Below, in pieces: positions 1-8,777 of a DNA stretch of 64,000 nt. The position numbers and the translations under genes are program-made. Below the pieces are notes generated by a model that searched no databases, was not told the origin of the DNA, and was given only the letters and a program-made list of their open reading frames with translations. The stretch comes from Kordiimonas pumila (lineage in GTDB: Bacteria > Pseudomonadota > Alphaproteobacteria > Sphingomonadales > Kordiimonadaceae), in contig NZ_CP061205.1 in NCBI RefSeq assembly GCF_015240255.1, positions 3,706,501 through 3,770,500 on the forward strand, given 5' to 3'. Positions within the stretch are counted from its first letter, which is position 1. Each line of letters begins with the position of its first letter.

Positions 1-1004
1 GTTTGGATAGCGCCAGAGCAAACAGCCTCTGCCGTTTCGGACGCAAACAGTTTTGCCATCGATGCCTGAATAAGGGCTGGCTCACCCGCATCTTTCAGGC
101 TAGCTGCGGACAGTACTAGCTGGCGCGCTGCCTCAAGCTTTGTCGCGAGATCAGCAAGGCGGAAACCCACCGCCTGATGGTCAATAATCGCCTTACCAAA
201 CGATTTACGCTCCTGCGCATACTGCACGGCGATATCAAGCGCCGCTTGCGCCATACCAATGCTCTGTGCCGCAATACCAATACGGCCTGCCTCGAGGTTC
301 GAAAGCGCTATTTTGTAACCAGCGCCCTCTGCCCCCAAGCGCAGATCCTCTTCAATGAACAAGTCATCAAACCGAAGCGCACAAGTGTCAGATGCCCCTT
401 GTCCAAGCTTATGCTCGACTTTTTCAACAATAAAACCCGGCTTGTCAGTTGGTACCAAAAAGCCTGAAATGCCGCGCTTGCCTGCCGCTGGGTTTGTCAC
501 CGCATACACAACCGCAAGGCCTGCAATCTTGCCAGAGGTAATAAACTGCTTCGACCCACTCAGTTTATAACCGCCTTCCACCTTAACCGCGCGGCACCTG
601 AGGGCTGACGCGTCTGAACCGGCATCTGTTTCTGTCAGCGCAAAAGCGCCGATCATTTTGCCTGCAATCAGGTCAGGCAGGAACCGGGCTTGCTGCGCCT
701 TAGTTCCATCTTTCAGTAACCCGCTCACAATCAGGCTATTCTGGATTGATACGATGGTAGACAGGGCACCGTCACCCGCTGCAAGCTCCATCAGTGCAAG
801 CGCATAGGAAACATAGTCAACCGCCGCACCGCCAAACTCTTCAGGCGCTGTCATACCCATAAGGCCAAGGTCGGCAATCGCTTTAAAAATTTCTTTAGGG
901 TATCCACCCGCCGCTTCATAAGCTTGGCTGTTTGGCTTTAGTTCCTGCTGGGCAAATGCCCGCACCATATCCCGCACAGCGGTTTGTGTTTCATTCAAAA
1001 TCAT
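1..1004 (-). CDS. Acyl-CoA dehydrogenase, C-terminus cut by window edge
   Basis: I translated this from the complement of the ATG at 1004-1002; the frame stays open to base 1, giving about 334 residues, so only the C-terminal end is missing. Residues 121-133 read FALTETDAGSDAS, the FAD/substrate-binding signature of acyl-CoA dehydrogenases. The stretch QERKSFGKAIIDHQAVGFRLADLATKLE further on is typical of the C-terminal helical domain, though I give it only in part. The enzyme would make the alpha-beta double bond in an acyl-CoA and pass electrons to ETF. It starts 12 bp after the stop of the indolepyruvate oxidoreductase gene on the same strand, so the two are probably cotranscribed. An IOR product becomes an aryl- or acyl-CoA, but branched-chain or ordinary fatty acyl-CoA is equally possible as substrate. 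Confidence 0.9.
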   Translation of the reverse strand, partial: MILNETQTAVRDMVRAFAQQELKPNSQAYEAAGGYPKEIFKAIADLGLMGMTAPEEFGGAAVDYVSYALALMELAAGDGALSTIVSIQNSLIVSGLLKDGTKAQQARFLPDLIAGKMIGAFALTETDAGSDASALRCRAVKVEGGYKLSGSKQFITSGKIAGLAVVYAVTNPAAGKRGISGFLVPTDKPGFIVEKVEHKLGQGASDTCALRFDDLFIEEDLRLGAEGAGYKIALSNLEAGRIGIAAQSIGMAQAALDIAVQYAQERKSFGKAIIDHQAVGFRLADLATKLEAARQLVLSAASLKDAGEPALIQASMAKLFASETAEAVCSGAIQ

Positions 1005-1016
1005 AAATAGTCTGCC

Positions 1017-4000
1017 TTATGCTGCTTGCTCATGCTCTGGTTTTGATGCGCCCTTAAAGGCACTTATAAAAGCGCTTTTGCTCTTTTTATACACACCAAT
1101 AGCCTCTTCTTTTACCGGACCATAACCCCGGATCATATCTGGAAGTGCGGCAATATCTGTTGCCTGCTTGATAGACCCTTCCCGAAGGCCTTGTAGCAAA
1201 CTATCAACCGTTTCAAAATAGTCTTGCACCAATGCGCGCTCCATACGGCGTTCATGGGTTTTACCAAACGGGTCTGCCCAAGTACCGCGTAGGCCTTTTA
1301 GCTGAGCCAGTATTTTAAACAGGCTAAATACCCATGGGCCAAATTTCATTTTGGCGGGCCTGCCCGTTTTAGGGTCTGTCCGCGTCAACAGTGGCGGCGC
1401 AAGCCAAATAGACAGTTTTTCAGTACTGGCAAACTGGGCCTTCAAATTTTCCATAAAGGCTGGCTCGCTGTAAAGCCGTGCCACTTCATACTCGTCCTTG
1501 TAAGCCATCAATTTATAAGCATTAACCGCAACGGCACGGATAAACGCTTCACCCTCATCACCCATGCCAGATACAGCATGTTTCACACGGGCAATGAGCG
1601 CCTGATAGCGGTCAGCGTAAGCCTTGTTTTGATACTCTACCAGATCGTTTGTACGTTTACTGATCAAGCTTTCAAGATTGAGAGCGGCACTATCCACCAC
1701 AGGTATTTCATAAATACCGGCAACCTTTTCAACTTCTACAGGGTCAACAGCTACCAGCCGCCCCCACATAAAGGCACGTTTGTTCAGGTCAACTGCTGCA
1801 CCGTTAATTTCAATTGCGTTAAAAATTGTCTCAGCCGTTACAGGTATCAAACCTTGCTGCCACGCATACCCAAGCATCATCATATTAGCCGCTATATTAT
1901 TGCCAAACAGGCCTTCTGCAATGCGGGTTGCCTTCAGGGTGTAGCCAGTTTTAGCACGTTTCATTAGCGTATTTATCATATCCGTTGCCGGAATGGCTGC
2001 ATCGCGGTCTGTTACAATGTCAGCAGTTGGTGCGATATCAGAATTCAGCACAACAGTTGCAGATCCAATACCCATTTTCTTAACCGCATCATCGCTGGCC
2101 GCCACAACAAGGTCAGTACCCAGAATAAGGTTAGCTTCGCCTTCCCCTACCCTAACTGCGTGAATGTCGTGATCTTTCGCTGCAAGACGCACCTGACTAA
2201 CAACCGCGCCGTTTTTCTGCGCAAGACCTGTAAAATCAAGCACCGTAGAATTCAGTCCTGCCCGGAAAGCGGCTGTGGCAATAAGCGAGCCTGTTGTCAA
2301 AACACCAAGGCCACCAATACCTGCCACATACACATTATAAACTGTATCGCCAAGCTGGGGTAAAACCGGTGTAGGTAACCCGGCAAATAGCCGCTCCTCA
2401 AGCCCTTTTACATAGTTTGCATCCGGTTTACGAAGAACAGGACCATCCACCTCAACAAAGCTGGGGCAAAACCCTTTAACGCAGGAGAAATCCTTATTAC
2501 AGCTACTCTGGTTTATTTTGCGCTTACGGCCAAAATCAGTCTCTAGTGGCTCAACCGCAATACAGTTTGATTGCACAGAGCAATCACCACAGCCTTCGCA
2601 CACACGCGGGTTAATAAACAGGCGTTTTGCCGGATCAGGGAATGCACCGCGTTTGCGTCTGCGGCGTTTTTCTGCAGCACAGGTTTGCTCATAAACAATG
2701 GCCGTGGCCCCTGGAACAGTACGAAGCGTTTTTTGCACGCTATCCATATCATCACGGTGATGAATTTTCGCGGCCTGAGGCAATTGGCCCTGCCATTTTT
2801 GCGGGTCGTCACTTACAAGGTGCACTTCCCCCACACCTTCAGCCAGCAACTGCTTTACAATGCCCACGGGTTCTGGCGCGCCTTCTGCCGGCTGGCCGCC
2901 GGTCATCGCGACCGCATCATTATACAGTATTTTAAAGGTAATATTTGCTTTTGATGCAACAGCTGCACGAATAGCAAGCAGGCCACTATGCTGGTATGTA
3001 CCATCACCAATATTCTGGAAAATATGCCCAGTTTTAGAGAAAGGTGCAGCACCAACCCACTGCATACCCTCGCCGCCCATCTGGCTAAATGTTGCTGTTT
3101 TCAGCTTTGGCACAGAAAGCGCCATAACATGGCAGCCAATACCGCCACCAGAAATCGACCCATCTGGCGTTTTGGTCGAACTGTTATGCGGGCAACCAGA
3201 ACAGAAAAACGGCTTACGTTTTGGGAATGCTAGAATTTCAGCAGACTTTGCGACACCAACCATCGCCTGATGGCGTTTTTTCGCCGTAGCAGGAGCCGCA
3301 TCGCCGAGCCGCGCCATTATGGCAGACGCCACCATTCGCGGTGTAAATTCAAGAATAACAGGTAACAGGCTTTTGCCTTGTTCGTCAGTTTTACCAATAA
3401 CGCGCGGGTGTGCGCCCGCACGGTTATAAAGCGCAGCTTTCAACTGATCTTCAACAATCGCCGTCTTTTCTTCCACTACCAGAATTTCTTCTGCCCCTGA
3501 TGCAAAATCGATCAAGAGATCTGTCACCAAGGGCCAGCTCATCGCAACCTTATAGACACCGATGCCCAGCTTTTTTGCAGCCGCTTCACTGATGCCAAGG
3601 TTTTCAAAAGCCTGCATGACATCCTGATGTGCCTTGCCAACGGTCACAATAACCAGTTTTGGTGCCTTTGGTGTAATAACCGGGTGATCAAGCCGGTTCG
3701 CTTTCGCCCATGCAATTGCTGCAGGCAAGCGTTCTTCAACCATACGGCGCTCATACTCGGCGCGCTCAGCAGGCCAGTTGATCGCTGGGTCCCAACCAAA
3801 ACCGCGTGGTGGAACCGGCATATCTGGTGTTTTAAAGATAGGGGCAAGGTCCGGCAGGGCGAAGGTTGCAGCACTTTCCACAACTTCAGCAATGGTTTTC
3901 ATCGCAACCCAAAGGCCCGAATACCGCGACATCGCAATACCAGCAAGACCCAGGGTTAAAATTTCAGAAACGCTTGATGGCTGCAACACAGGCATCATAA

Positions 4001-4496
4001 CAGACTGAAAAATCCCGTCTGTCTGATGCGGAAACATGGATGACTGGGCCGCATGATCATCACCGCCAACTGCCAGCACACCGCCCAAGGCTGAAGTGCC
4101 GATTGTGTTGGCATTGCGGAATACATCGCCGGTACGGTCAACACCGTTCCCTTTGCCGTACCAAATACCAAATACACCCTCAACATCAGAGGGACCGTAA
4201 GCCTTGTGCATCTGCGCACCCCAAAGGGCGGTAGCCGCCAAGTCTTCATTCAGGCCCGGTTGAAAAACAATATCATGATCAGCGAGATACCCTTCGGCTT
4301 TCCAAAGTTGCTGATCATAAGCACCAAGCGGCGAACCACGGTACCCGGTTACCAGACCCGCAGTCTTTAGGCCGTTTGTGCGGTCTAAATTACGCTGCGC
4401 CATAGGTAGGCGCACCAGCGCCTGAATGCCGGTCATAAAGGTTTGGCCAGACGGCGCTTCATAGAGTTCGTCGAGGTTTTTGTTCTTTTTTGTCAT
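1017..4496 (-). CDS. Indolepyruvate ferredoxin oxidoreductase, IorA-IorB fusion
   Basis: Oxidatively decarboxylates aryl 2-oxo acids such as indolepyruvate to acyl-CoA, a step in aromatic amino acid breakdown. The 1159-residue chain carries all modules: an N-terminal pyruvate-oxidoreductase-like region, a TPP-binding region with CSGCPHNSS near residue 432 and GGGIGCH soon after, GDGTYQHSG near 500, a [4Fe-4S] motif CEGCGDCSVQSNC near 633-645, a second cysteine cluster about 30 residues on, and a gamma-type domain with AGIGGLGVLTTG near 725. One-chain IOR proteins of about 1150-1200 residues are common in alphaproteobacteria. An 18-codon upstream extension exists, but the ATG at 4496 (MTKKNKN) gives the usual N-terminus. 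It is divergent from an Lrp-type regulator, its probable controller, and precedes an acyl-CoA dehydrogenase gene. Confidence 0.93.
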   Translation of the reverse strand: MTKKNKNLDELYEAPSGQTFMTGIQALVRLPMAQRNLDRTNGLKTAGLVTGYRGSPLGAYDQQLWKAEGYLADHDIVFQPGLNEDLAATALWGAQMHKAYGPSDVEGVFGIWYGKGNGVDRTGDVFRNANTIGTSALGGVLAVGGDDHAAQSSMFPHQTDGIFQSVMMPVLQPSSVSEILTLGLAGIAMSRYSGLWVAMKTIAEVVESAATFALPDLAPIFKTPDMPVPPRGFGWDPAINWPAERAEYERRMVEERLPAAIAWAKANRLDHPVITPKAPKLVIVTVGKAHQDVMQAFENLGISEAAAKKLGIGVYKVAMSWPLVTDLLIDFASGAEEILVVEEKTAIVEDQLKAALYNRAGAHPRVIGKTDEQGKSLLPVILEFTPRMVASAIMARLGDAAPATAKKRHQAMVGVAKSAEILAFPKRKPFFCSGCPHNSSTKTPDGSISGGGIGCHVMALSVPKLKTATFSQMGGEGMQWVGAAPFSKTGHIFQNIGDGTYQHSGLLAIRAAVASKANITFKILYNDAVAMTGGQPAEGAPEPVGIVKQLLAEGVGEVHLVSDDPQKWQGQLPQAAKIHHRDDMDSVQKTLRTVPGATAIVYEQTCAAEKRRRRKRGAFPDPAKRLFINPRVCEGCGDCSVQSNCIAVEPLETDFGRKRKINQSSCNKDFSCVKGFCPSFVEVDGPVLRKPDANYVKGLEERLFAGLPTPVLPQLGDTVYNVYVAGIGGLGVLTTGSLIATAAFRAGLNSTVLDFTGLAQKNGAVVSQVRLAAKDHDIHAVRVGEGEANLILGTDLVVAASDDAVKKMGIGSATVVLNSDIAPTADIVTDRDAAIPATDMINTLMKRAKTGYTLKATRIAEGLFGNNIAANMMMLGYAWQQGLIPVTAETIFNAIEINGAAVDLNKRAFMWGRLVAVDPVEVEKVAGIYEIPVVDSAALNLESLISKRTNDLVEYQNKAYADRYQALIARVKHAVSGMGDEGEAFIRAVAVNAYKLMAYKDEYEVARLYSEPAFMENLKAQFASTEKLSIWLAPPLLTRTDPKTGRPAKMKFGPWVFSLFKILAQLKGLRGTWADPFGKTHERRMERALVQDYFETVDSLLQGLREGSIKQATDIAALPDMIRGYGPVKEEAIGVYKKSKSAFISAFKGASKPEHEQAA

Positions 4497-4578
4497 AATC
4501 ACAGGCCCACTTGTTACATACCTGCAAATATAACCCTTCATGCCTAGCAAGTGTTGCCATATTGGCCTTATAATTTTG

Positions 4579-4623
4579 TATTATATAATATGATTGAACT
4601 AGTATTTTTAATAATATTAGTTC
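4579..4623. promoter_or_regulatory. Candidate Lrp operators between ior and the regulator
   Basis: The AT-rich 139 bp between the divergent genes holds a perfect 12 bp palindrome TATTATATAATA (4579-4590). It also holds an inverted repeat with arms GAACTAGTAT (4596-4605) and ATATTAGTTC (4614-4623), which match at 9 of 10 positions. The second arm ends 12 bp before the regulator ATG. Lrp/AsnC proteins often control the divergent gene and themselves from such sites; binding here is inferred. Confidence 0.45.
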
Positions 4624-4635
4624 ATTATTACCAAT

Positions 4636-5103
4636 ATGAAAAATCTAGACAAAATAGACATTAAAATTTTACAGGCGCTCACGCGGGATGGCCGTATATC
4701 GTGGCGCGAACTGGCGGACGAGGTTGGCTTGTCTTTAACCCCCACCCTTCGGCGGGTGCGCCAAATGGAAGATAATGGCATCATCAAAGGCTATACAGCA
4801 GAGCTTGACGAGAACAAGCTTCTAGGCTCTATGGCCGCCTTCATCTCCATCACGCTTGACCGGCAAGTCGATGAGATTTTACATATTTTTGAAGACAATG
4901 TTTCAAAACTGCCTGAGGTTATGAGCGGGCATCTTATGAGCGGCGGCGCTGACTATTTGCTACATGTTTATGTCCGCGACCTAGAGCATTACCGTGAATT
5001 TTTATCCGTTCTTTCCAAGGTGCAAGGCATTGCACACATACAGTCCAGTTTTGTTCTGAACACGTTCACACAGCGCACAGCACCAATGGTTACAAAGCGC
5101 TAA
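4636..5103 (+). CDS. Lrp/AsnC family transcriptional regulator
   Basis: 155 residues, the normal length for the family. The N-terminal winged helix starts LDKIDIKILQALTRDGRISW and continues with ELADEVGLSLTPTLRRVRQME, a clear AsnC-type helix-turn-helix. The C-terminal half (about residues 65-150) is the RAM ligand-binding domain, with DYLLHVYVRDLEHYREFL. Such proteins form dimers to octamers and respond to amino acids. Its place directly divergent from the indolepyruvate oxidoreductase gene suggests control of that gene by an aromatic or branched amino acid or its 2-oxo acid. I see no clear Shine-Dalgarno sequence; an inverted repeat lies just before the start codon and may allow autoregulation. 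Confidence 0.93.
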   Translation: MKNLDKIDIKILQALTRDGRISWRELADEVGLSLTPTLRRVRQMEDNGIIKGYTAELDENKLLGSMAAFISITLDRQVDEILHIFEDNVSKLPEVMSGHLMSGGADYLLHVYVRDLEHYREFLSVLSKVQGIAHIQSSFVLNTFTQRTAPMVTKR

Positions 5104-5115
5104 AAAGCTGCATGA

Positions 5116-6741
5116 TCACCAATTTACGATCTTCATTTGCCTGATAACAGCAAGTGCATATGTTTTCAGGTCAGGTGACACCACAAAAGGCCTGTCTGCC
5201 CAGTCAAGCAGGGCCATATCTGTATGATGATCTGAGTAGAAAGATACAAAAACATCAGCACGTTGCCGATTGCCGCCTGCCAACAAAGCATCTATCACAC
5301 GCTTGGCCTTTTCAACATTATAACAATTTTCGCCTTTTAAGGTGAGCGTGTCCCTTGATCCAACAAAAGCTGTTTCTGTGCAAATAACCTCATCAAAGCC
5401 CAAATAGCGCGCAAACAAAGTTGCATAGATATCAATACTCGCCGTTGCAAGTACAAGCCTGTTTCCTGTAATCTTATGCTGTTTTATAGCGTTAATGCAC
5501 TCTTTTCTAACATTGTAATCAAGGGTGTATTTCACATAGCTGTCCGCATGTTTAGTGATGCCTGCTTCCGTTTGGCCTTTCAGTGCTACAGCAAGCATGC
5601 GAGACTTAAGCTCAGTTCGGCTAATATGCCCCATTCTGTATGAAATCATATGCCGGAATAATTTGGCAAACAAAGCAGCCTTGCCCCAAAGTGTCTTACG
5701 TGTTGAAAGCAGGAACGGTGTAAAGGTACCGCCGCGTGTAATGGTGCGATCAAGGTCAAAAACAGCTATATGGTTCCTTGCGTCAATTGCGTGCAAGCAA
5801 GGGTTTCTCTGCTCTCCGGCCAACGGACAAAAAGCCGTAACAGGCGAGGTAGCCTGTTCTTTCATACGTGTCATAAGTATTGTTTCGGATATGTAATAAT
5901 CGCTAACTGAATCCACATCCATGGCGGCTTCGGCAGAGGAAAGACAGTAAGCAGAAACAGAGCATCCTGCGATTTTCCCTGCTGCCTCAAAGGCATGTTG
6001 AAGCGAAAGCTTTTGGAATAGCATACCAAGCAGCACTTTTGGTCCAAAGGCTTTGATCATCTGCCAAGGTTTTTTACGGTTCTGTTCCAGTGCTTGCCAA
6101 AAATCAAGCGCAGGCTCCACTTGCCCCGCTTTCATAATAAACAAGTTAGCACCAGATACTGACTTATCCTGAAATTTCAGATATGTTCTCTTTGATGCAG
6201 GGTAAGCCGCTTCAATCGTATTTTGGTCAACAAAACCAATGGCAAGTGCTGCATCTTTGTCTGCGCCGCCGATAAATTCAGCCACTGTTGCGGGTGTCAA
6301 CAAAGGGTTATCTGCCGTTGTTACCAGATAAGGGTTTACCTTGCCAAAGCGGTTCATCACGCTTTTAAGGCTGCCGCTAATACCTACTCCTGCCCCCATA
6401 AAAACGCATTGAACCGAAGGATACTGCTGTTGGCACAAGGTAATATCGTGTGCCATCTGTACCGCATCATCACCAACAACAACGATGGTTTTAACAGCAC
6501 CTGACTGGCACAGAGCATCCATTACATAGCGGATCATAGGCTTGCCGTGAAGTGGCACATGTGCCTTGCTCAGTGTGCCAGCGTGCGCTGCTACAGGATC
6601 TGTGCCCCGGCGCTTACCTGCCAGTATAATTGCGGTAAAAGACTGCACTTTATTTTGCGGCAAAACAGCCTTGATACAGACCGTATCAGCCCCACCAAGA
6701 GCATACCCAATATCAGGGGCCGTTAAAGTTAGTTCATTCAT
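5116..6741 (-). CDS. Nucleotidyltransferase-HAD phosphatase fusion
   Basis: A 541-residue two-domain protein. Residues about 38-290 form a MobA/cytidylyltransferase-like fold: IILAGKRRGTD, then SKAHVPLHGKPMI (a variant of the usual glycine-rich nucleotide loop and lysine), and TTADNPLL near 142-149 as the metal-binding aspartate motif. Residues about 325-535 are an HAD subfamily IB phosphatase with AVFDLDRTIT (motif I) and SFYSDHHTDMALL (motif IV), as in phosphoserine-phosphatase-like enzymes. I chose the ATG at 6741 because it overlaps the end of the upstream gene by 8 bp (ATGAATGA), a translational-coupling arrangement; a 29-codon longer frame exists but lies inside that gene. The neighbour resembles CDP-glycerol transferases, so the fusion may make a CDP-activated alcohol phosphate and remove a phosphate from an intermediate. 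Substrate unknown. Confidence 0.82.
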   Translation of the reverse strand: MNELTLTAPDIGYALGGADTVCIKAVLPQNKVQSFTAIILAGKRRGTDPVAAHAGTLSKAHVPLHGKPMIRYVMDALCQSGAVKTIVVVGDDAVQMAHDITLCQQQYPSVQCVFMGAGVGISGSLKSVMNRFGKVNPYLVTTADNPLLTPATVAEFIGGADKDAALAIGFVDQNTIEAAYPASKRTYLKFQDKSVSGANLFIMKAGQVEPALDFWQALEQNRKKPWQMIKAFGPKVLLGMLFQKLSLQHAFEAAGKIAGCSVSAYCLSSAEAAMDVDSVSDYYISETILMTRMKEQATSPVTAFCPLAGEQRNPCLHAIDARNHIAVFDLDRTITRGGTFTPFLLSTRKTLWGKAALFAKLFRHMISYRMGHISRTELKSRMLAVALKGQTEAGITKHADSYVKYTLDYNVRKECINAIKQHKITGNRLVLATASIDIYATLFARYLGFDEVICTETAFVGSRDTLTLKGENCYNVEKAKRVIDALLAGGNRQRADVFVSFYSDHHTDMALLDWADRPFVVSPDLKTYALAVIRQMKIVNW

Positions 6742-7987
6742 GGCTGTTGTCCGCAAATGCAGGAGATGGGAGCGACATGTCCTGCTGCAAAAACTGGCGG
6801 ATAACATTTGCTGCCCGCACTGATGCACCTGTTACCTGTTCGCCAAAAGTTTCGGCCACAGCCCGGCGCTGTTTTTCAATGTGATAGTCCTGATGCCATG
6901 ACATATCAGACAACACCGAACCAAGCTCAGTTGGGGAAGCGATAACTTTACCAAAATGCCAATTACGGTAATAAGGGCTATGTTGCCATGCAACATTATG
7001 GGTATTGATAAAAATGCAAGGTTTAGGGTCGACAATAAACTCGTAAACCTGACTTGAAACATCTCCCATATAAACATCCGCAGCGCGCGTATAAGAGGCA
7101 TCAACACAGGCGTCACTCCCTGTATCCACCAGAATATTTTCAATATTCATATAGCGTTCCGGGACCTTGAACCTGCGCCGAACCTTTAAAGGCCCGAGAC
7201 CAATATGCAGGAACCGCGAAAACATCATAACATGCGGCGCGAATATAAGGTTGTACTGTGGGTTTTTCCGGAAAAACTCTAGCACCTGAAGGCCGTATTC
7301 ATACCCGCAGGAAAGCCCAGGGTGAAAGTGCGGGTTAAACAACACTGTCAGGTTATCATTACTAAAAAATTTGGGCTTCACCTTAAAATTGATACTATCG
7401 AATTTAGCGCACCCAACTTCGGAACATTTATCTTCAGGGAGCACAATTTGCTGCGCTTTCAGCTTGTCCACTTCCTTGGCACCCGGCAGCAATATATAAT
7501 CAAACTCATGCAGCAGTTTGTTAAAGCTCACCACCCTGTCGCCAGCACCGTGTGTGGTAAAAATAAGTTTCAGATGCTTTTGCCCGAACCGGGTTTTAAG
7601 CATGGTGCTGGTTGTTTCAGGCACCACCAGCGCATCAAGGTCGGCAAACAAAAACCTGTAACGTGCCAAAACCCCAATACGCTCAAAGGGGACCGCGTTT
7701 CCCAAAACTTTATTCAACGTCCGCGCCCAGAATGGCGGGTGAAGCACGTGAAACACTGCCTTTGCTTTTGCGGTATCCGACATCATTTTACGTACAAAAG
7801 TAGCCCGGTCATTACCCGTTACATATACAGAGATTTCCATCGCATCGTTTTGCTCACAAAGTGCATTCATAATAGGTACACTATGAGGAATTTGGTGCGT
7901 CTGTTCATGGTTAAACAGAAAGCCTATCTTCTTCACGGGAGATAGTGCAGCTTGCTGTTTTTTCTCTATTCTCGCAAAGGCATTCAT
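6734..7987 (-). CDS. CDP-glycerol glycerophosphotransferase-like protein
   Basis: 417 residues from the ATG at 7987, which has GAGG nine bases upstream; another ATG five codons earlier lacks a well-placed ribosome site. The protein has no signal peptide. Around residue 146 it reads TTHGAGDRVVSFNK, matching the HG(T/A)-type motif of TagB/TagF-family transferases, and near 310 YMGDVSSQVYEFI matches their (T)D-x-SS motif. Such enzymes move an alcohol phosphate from a CDP-linked donor onto a wall polymer, capsule or lipid. With the downstream nucleotidyltransferase-HAD fusion it forms a two-gene operon, which suggests one enzyme makes the activated donor and the other uses it. The acceptor cannot be read from sequence; lipopolysaccharide, capsule or a lipid headgroup are all possible. 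Confidence 0.72.
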   Translation of the reverse strand: MNAFARIEKKQQAALSPVKKIGFLFNHEQTHQIPHSVPIMNALCEQNDAMEISVYVTGNDRATFVRKMMSDTAKAKAVFHVLHPPFWARTLNKVLGNAVPFERIGVLARYRFLFADLDALVVPETTSTMLKTRFGQKHLKLIFTTHGAGDRVVSFNKLLHEFDYILLPGAKEVDKLKAQQIVLPEDKCSEVGCAKFDSINFKVKPKFFSNDNLTVLFNPHFHPGLSCGYEYGLQVLEFFRKNPQYNLIFAPHVMMFSRFLHIGLGPLKVRRRFKVPERYMNIENILVDTGSDACVDASYTRAADVYMGDVSSQVYEFIVDPKPCIFINTHNVAWQHSPYYRNWHFGKVIASPTELGSVLSDMSWHQDYHIEKQRRAVAETFGEQVTGASVRAANVIRQFLQQDMSLPSPAFADNSHE

Positions 7988-8227
7988 GGACACTAACCTC
8001 ATTTCTACAAAACGGCTCCAATAGCCGCTTCCAGATAAATATGCTCACAGTCCGCACCACAAAACCAAAGCCTGTGCCGCACCCAAGCAGCCTTTTTTGT
8101 ACCCGAGCCAATGCCAGGCAAACGACATTTTTTAAGAAACATGACAAAAAACAAATGTTACGCCCACACTACCGCTAGGAAGAGAATCTATGGTATATAC
8201 TCAGGCCTTGTACTCTGGAGTTTATAC

Positions 8228-8749
8228 ATGCGAACCTTAAACCTTGCTGTCATCGTGGCAGCGATATTCTTATTTTTATCGCCCCTTACAATTGCTGAAG
8301 GCAAAACCACCAGCCTGATAAGCCTTACACACGCGATCTCTATTGCTGAGGACAGGATTAAGGCTCAAGCTATTGAAGCCAAAATGGCAACATCTGATAA
8401 TAAGGTTGTTTACGAAATTGACCTGCTGCATACGGGCAAACTATATGAGATTACAATGGACGCTGAAAACGGCGACTTTCTCAAAGCTAAAACACCTATG
8501 CTTGAGGGGTTATGGCATAAACTACTGCACCCAAATCGTCTAAAAATTGCAGAAACACTGGAACCCCTATCAAAGATGCTTCAAGCCTTTGAACAAAAAA
8601 CCGGTGGGTCAGTGCAACAAGTAGCTCTTTACCTAGATGATGATCAGCCGTTTTATGGGATCAAGCTTCAAACGGATGCAGGCATCGCCGACATAGAATT
8701 AAACGCTTTAACCGGTGAGCGTACACCTTCATCAAGCGCCAGCCAATGA
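8228..8749 (+). CDS. Secreted PepSY-domain protein
   Basis: 173 residues from the ATG at 8228, which has GGAG at 8217-8220; a longer in-frame start at 8111 has no support. Residues 1-24 form a signal peptide (MRTLNLAVIVAAIFLFLSPL then TIAEG), so the protein is periplasmic or secreted. Two PepSY-like units follow, each with the pattern of a helix and then YEIDLL...LYEITMDAENGDFLK (first) and FYGIKLQT...DIELNALTGER (second). It sits 28 bp before a response regulator and kinase gene on the same strand, so it is probably part of the signalling unit, perhaps a periplasmic modulator of the kinase. The same gene type occurs with the facing two-component system. Confidence 0.8.
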   Translation: MRTLNLAVIVAAIFLFLSPLTIAEGKTTSLISLTHAISIAEDRIKAQAIEAKMATSDNKVVYEIDLLHTGKLYEITMDAENGDFLKAKTPMLEGLWHKLLHPNRLKIAETLEPLSKMLQAFEQKTGGSVQQVALYLDDDQPFYGIKLQTDAGIADIELNALTGERTPSSSASQ

Positions 8750-8777
8750 CAGTGTTCATGAGAAAGCTGCCTTATAA

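Noticed and set aside
7322-7945. 207-codon plus-strand frame opposite the CDP-glycerol-transferase-like gene
   Set aside because: The minus-strand gene has family motifs and a ribosome site; this frame has neither.
8111-8227. Longer N-terminus for the PepSY protein at 8228
   Set aside because: The shorter form begins a clear signal peptide and has GGAG in place; the extension lacks both.
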